From positions 1 to 64,000 of IMG/VR virus record IMGVR_UViG_3300027969_000001: a DNA stretch of 64,000 nt, one strand, 5' to 3'. The first letter of the stretch is position 1; the number at the start of each line of letters is the position of its first letter. The notes under the pieces are model-generated. The model worked only from the letters and a program-made list of their open reading frames with translations, was not told where the DNA came from and searched no databases. Positions 62,580 to 64,000 of the stretch are shown here, in pieces. The stretch comes from a virus. Made by a program: the position numbers and the translations under genes.

Positions 62580-62605
62580 CTGTTCAGACCACGGAAGGGG
62601 TTTCC

Positions 62606-62908
62606 ATGATAACAACGGAAAAATTCGAGATGCTCAAAGAGCAACTGGAAGCATCAACAGACCAGATGAAGAAAATGGTAGAGGCGCTAAGAACGCCAAC
62701 ACCATGCGATTGCTGCTTCTCAGACGAGGAGAACGCTGAGAATTATCGCGATTTTGAGAACGCAGTTCGCGACCTCTCTAACGAATGTCAAGAGATTGCG
62801 ATGAAGGCCTACGATTGCTACATGGCCATCACCCGCGCTCCACTGGAAATTGCGCTCGCACAACTGGATGCGATGCAAGAGGGCTACCGCCTCCTCGCCG
62901 AACAATAG
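62606..62908 (+). CDS. Helical hypothetical protein, 100 aa
   Basis: Start MITTEKFEMLKEQLEAST after GAAGGGG. Helices throughout; CDCCFSDEENAENYRDF could bind metal. Unknown. Confidence 0.6.
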   Translation: MITTEKFEMLKEQLEASTDQMKKMVEALRTPTPCDCCFSDEENAENYRDFENAVRDLSNECQEIAMKAYDCYMAITRAPLEIALAQLDAMQEGYRLLAEQ

Positions 62909-62921
62909 GTAATAGATAAGT

Positions 62922-62950
62922 CCCCCGAGCACCCCCCGCTCGGGGGATTT
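62922..62950 (+). terminator. Terminator after the 62606 gene
   Basis: CCCCCGAGC/GCTCGGGGG, 9 bp, then ATTTTCTTT. Confidence 0.8.
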
Positions 62951-63004
62951 TCTTTGCCCGTGACCCAGCCCGTACTTGTAATAGATAAGTCCCCTGTTGT
63001 GATG

Positions 63005-63046
63005 AAGCCCCGTCTTCGGCGGAGTCCGTTCGTCTCCGACGGGGCT
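63005..63046. terminator. AAGCCCCGTC hairpin
   Basis: AGCCCCGTC/GACGGGGCT. Confidence 0.7.
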
Positions 63047-63092
63047 CTCATCGGCGAGCGAGCGAGAGTGCATTGGGGGTCGTGATAAAAAA

Positions 63093-63121
63093 GTGTAGGT
63101 CTGTACCTAGTGCAGTACAGT
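63093..63121 (+). promoter_or_regulatory. Promoter-operator for the second DUF3846 gene
   Basis: GTGTAG, 17 bp, TACAGT; GTACC-TAGTGC-AGTAC. Abuts a GGGGGT element. Confidence 0.8.
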
Positions 63122-63149
63122 GTGGTCATACCAACGGAAGGGGTACGAG

Positions 63150-63656
63150 ATGCCAAAGACGGCTCTACAAGTAAAGACCACAGGTGAAGTAGTAATGCTT
63201 GACCTAGAGGGTGACGAACTAGCAACACTGCAGAGTGCAGTGGGCGGATACATTGAAGCAATAAACTTCACCAACTCGCTGACTATGTGGTGCAACGAAG
63301 AAGGCAAACTAGACGGTCTCTCGCAGAACATCATTGCTCAACACTTCTATGACAATGCATACGGTGCAGGGCGTGACATTATCGTGGGTGATGTTGTATT
63401 CACTGGCGGTGCTGATGATGAAGGTGACACAATGGGTCTCCGTGAAGAATTGGTCAAAGACATTCACGAAGTAGCCGAGCGTCTTGCTCGCTCCGCAGTG
63501 TTCATCACCAAGGCAGAGACGAAGAAGGTCATGAGCTGGCAAGACCATCTCGGTGACGCTCCTATGACAGAGGAGAATGTGTGGCAGGCAATTGCTGATG
63601 CGAATGACCTTGACTACGACGAAATTGCTGACGGCGATTTATTTGAGTGGCTCTAG
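63150..63656 (+). CDS. DUF3846 protein, second copy
   Basis: A 168-residue protein, start MPKTALQVKTTGEV after GAAGGGG. LQSAVGGYIEAINFTNSLTMWCNEEGKLDGLSQN then IIVGDVVFTGGADDEGDTMG is the DUF3846 pattern. Paralogue of the gene at 50912, with an extra helical C-terminus. Confidence 0.75.
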   Translation: MPKTALQVKTTGEVVMLDLEGDELATLQSAVGGYIEAINFTNSLTMWCNEEGKLDGLSQNIIAQHFYDNAYGAGRDIIVGDVVFTGGADDEGDTMGLREELVKDIHEVAERLARSAVFITKAETKKVMSWQDHLGDAPMTEENVWQAIADANDLDYDEIADGDLFEWL

Positions 63657-63687
63657 CGCTCAATTATTGGTAATAGATAAGTGCCAA

Positions 63688-63716
63688 TTGTAGGTCTGAA
63701 CCTACGGTGGTACTGT
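63688..63716 (+). promoter_or_regulatory. Promoter-operator for the last gene
   Basis: TTGTAG, 17 bp, TACTGT; GAACC-TACGGT-GGTAC. Confidence 0.8.
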
Positions 63717-63743
63717 GTGGTCACCTAAGGAAAGGGGTACGCA

Positions 63744-64000
63744 ATGTCATCAGACATTACATTCATCAACAGAGTGCAGGAAGCACTCACGGCAGGCAAG
63801 GTTATCGGGGACGGGCACACTCTGTTCGCTCCCGAGTTCTACGAGCCGTACTTCACGGCAGAGGAACTCTCTAGCCTTATTCGTAAGCACGAATCTCACG
63901 GCTCGTGGAAATCCACCATCTTTGACGAGGACGGCAATGTCATTCCTGAATTAGAGGCTATCTACAATCTAGATTTTCTCTACTGGCTCGCAGGGCAACT
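63744..64000 (+). CDS. Hypothetical protein (3' partial)
   Basis: MSSDITFINRVQEALTAG then EFYEPYFTAEELSSLIRKH; open at the right edge after 85 codons. RBS AAAGGGGTACG. Confidence 0.55.
   Translation, partial: MSSDITFINRVQEALTAGKVIGDGHTLFAPEFYEPYFTAEELSSLIRKHESHGSWKSTIFDEDGNVIPELEAIYNLDFLYWLAGQ

Larger units (their letters stand above)
45548..63094. repeat. GGGGGTNGNGATANAAAAGT dispersed repeat, about 21 copies
   Basis: Approximate starts, r = - strand: 45548r, 48572r, 48602r, 50389r, 50439r, 51999r, 52119, 52917r, 53024, 53809r, 55238r, 55359, 56528r, 57238r, 57355, 58127, 59879r, 59995, 61651, 62139, 63075. They flank the GAGCCCCG hairpins, often one on each side pointing outward. The copy at 61651 ends in GATAGATAAGT, merging with the 10-mer family. 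Confidence 0.9.
42572..63681. repeat. ATAGATAAGT dispersed repeat, about 58 copies in the window
   Basis: Approximate + coordinates, r = reads on the - strand: 35715, 40572r, 42573r, 42932, 42960, 43089r, 43885r, 44583r, 45443r, 45460r, 45485r, 45641r, 46203, 46420r, 46562r, 46825r, 47785r, 48526r, 48705r, 49017r, 49481r, 49992r, 50528r, 50580, 50887r, 51418r, 51955r, 52280r, 52328, 52903r, 53062r, 53110, 53136, 53729r, 53942r, 54375r, 55197r, 55467, 55512, 55829r, 56406r, 56479r, 56676r, 57180r, 57404, 58006, 58184, 58895, 59303r, 59819r, 60063, 60968, 61661, 62012, 62536, 62908, 62980, 63672. Usually preceded by TA or GA and followed by C or G. Most follow the direction of transcription. 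Confidence 0.95.

Noticed and set aside
42572-63681. Possible CRISPR array because of the many short repeats
   Set aside because: Spacing is irregular (tens to hundreds of bp), real genes lie between copies, orientation varies with strand, and no cas genes are present.

Overview
This window is part of the genome of a tailed, contractile-tail-type (myovirus-like) bacteriophage. Baseplate genes (gp25-like, baseplate J, tail protein I), a long set of collagen-like tail fibres, a lysis region and a replication-type region are all present. Terminase, capsid and DNA polymerase genes are not, so the genome extends beyond the window. An actinobacterial host is likely: there is a WhiB regulator, an actinobacterial-type SOS box (GAAC-N4-GTTC), a proteasome-like Ntn hydrolase, and a secreted protein with Thr-rich linkers of the kind common in Acidimicrobiia. 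The exact host is inference. I found no tRNA gene, integrase, insertion sequence or CRISPR array.

Layout. 0-6 kb (+): end of a collagen-like fibre, baseplate and distal tail genes. 6-10 kb: small genes, a GT-B glycosyltransferase and a collagen-like fibre. 10.7-15.6 kb (-): a tightly overlapping operon with a flavin-dependent tryptophan-halogenase homologue, a 2OG-Fe(II) (prolyl-hydroxylase-like) oxygenase and a probable methyltransferase-fold protein. 15.6-25.8 kb (-): adhesin and fibre genes, several with Gly-X-Y repeats and one with a very His-rich domain. 26-32 kb (+): a large secreted host-like protein, small membrane proteins (holin candidates), an M15-type endolysin, and a duplicated module interrupted by a methionine aminopeptidase gene. 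32-36.6 kb: winged-helix regulators, a metallophosphoesterase, the proteasome-like protein and WhiB. 36.8-42 kb (-): ribbon-helix-helix proteins, replication initiator/loader-like proteins, a DUF1599/MazG-like enzyme and an SOS-box-controlled DNA-binding protein.

42-64 kb is the most unusual part. It is an accessory region of about 50 small genes in short transcription units, transcribed leftward up to about 57.2 kb and mostly rightward after that. It is built from a standard kit: (i) 20 nearly identical promoter-operators (TTGTAG, 17 bp, TAYNNT, with a GTACC-N6-GGTAC palindrome over the spacer and -10), one in front of nearly every unit; (ii) about 58 copies of the 10-mer ATAGATAAGT, usually in the sense orientation, often supplying the stop codon of one gene and lying just before the next promoter; (iii) about 21 copies of a related element, GGGGGTNGNGATANAAAAGT; (iv) 15 hairpins GAGCCCCG...CGGGGCTC. 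The order is constant: gene stop / ATAGATAAGT / hairpin / GGGGGT element / promoter-operator / GAAGGGG ribosome site / gene. This looks like a genome-scale regulon and cassette-exchange system, reminiscent of but different in sequence from the stoperator systems of mycobacteriophages. A MoxR-type AAA+ ATPase with a metalloprotease-VWA partner is the largest operon in it.
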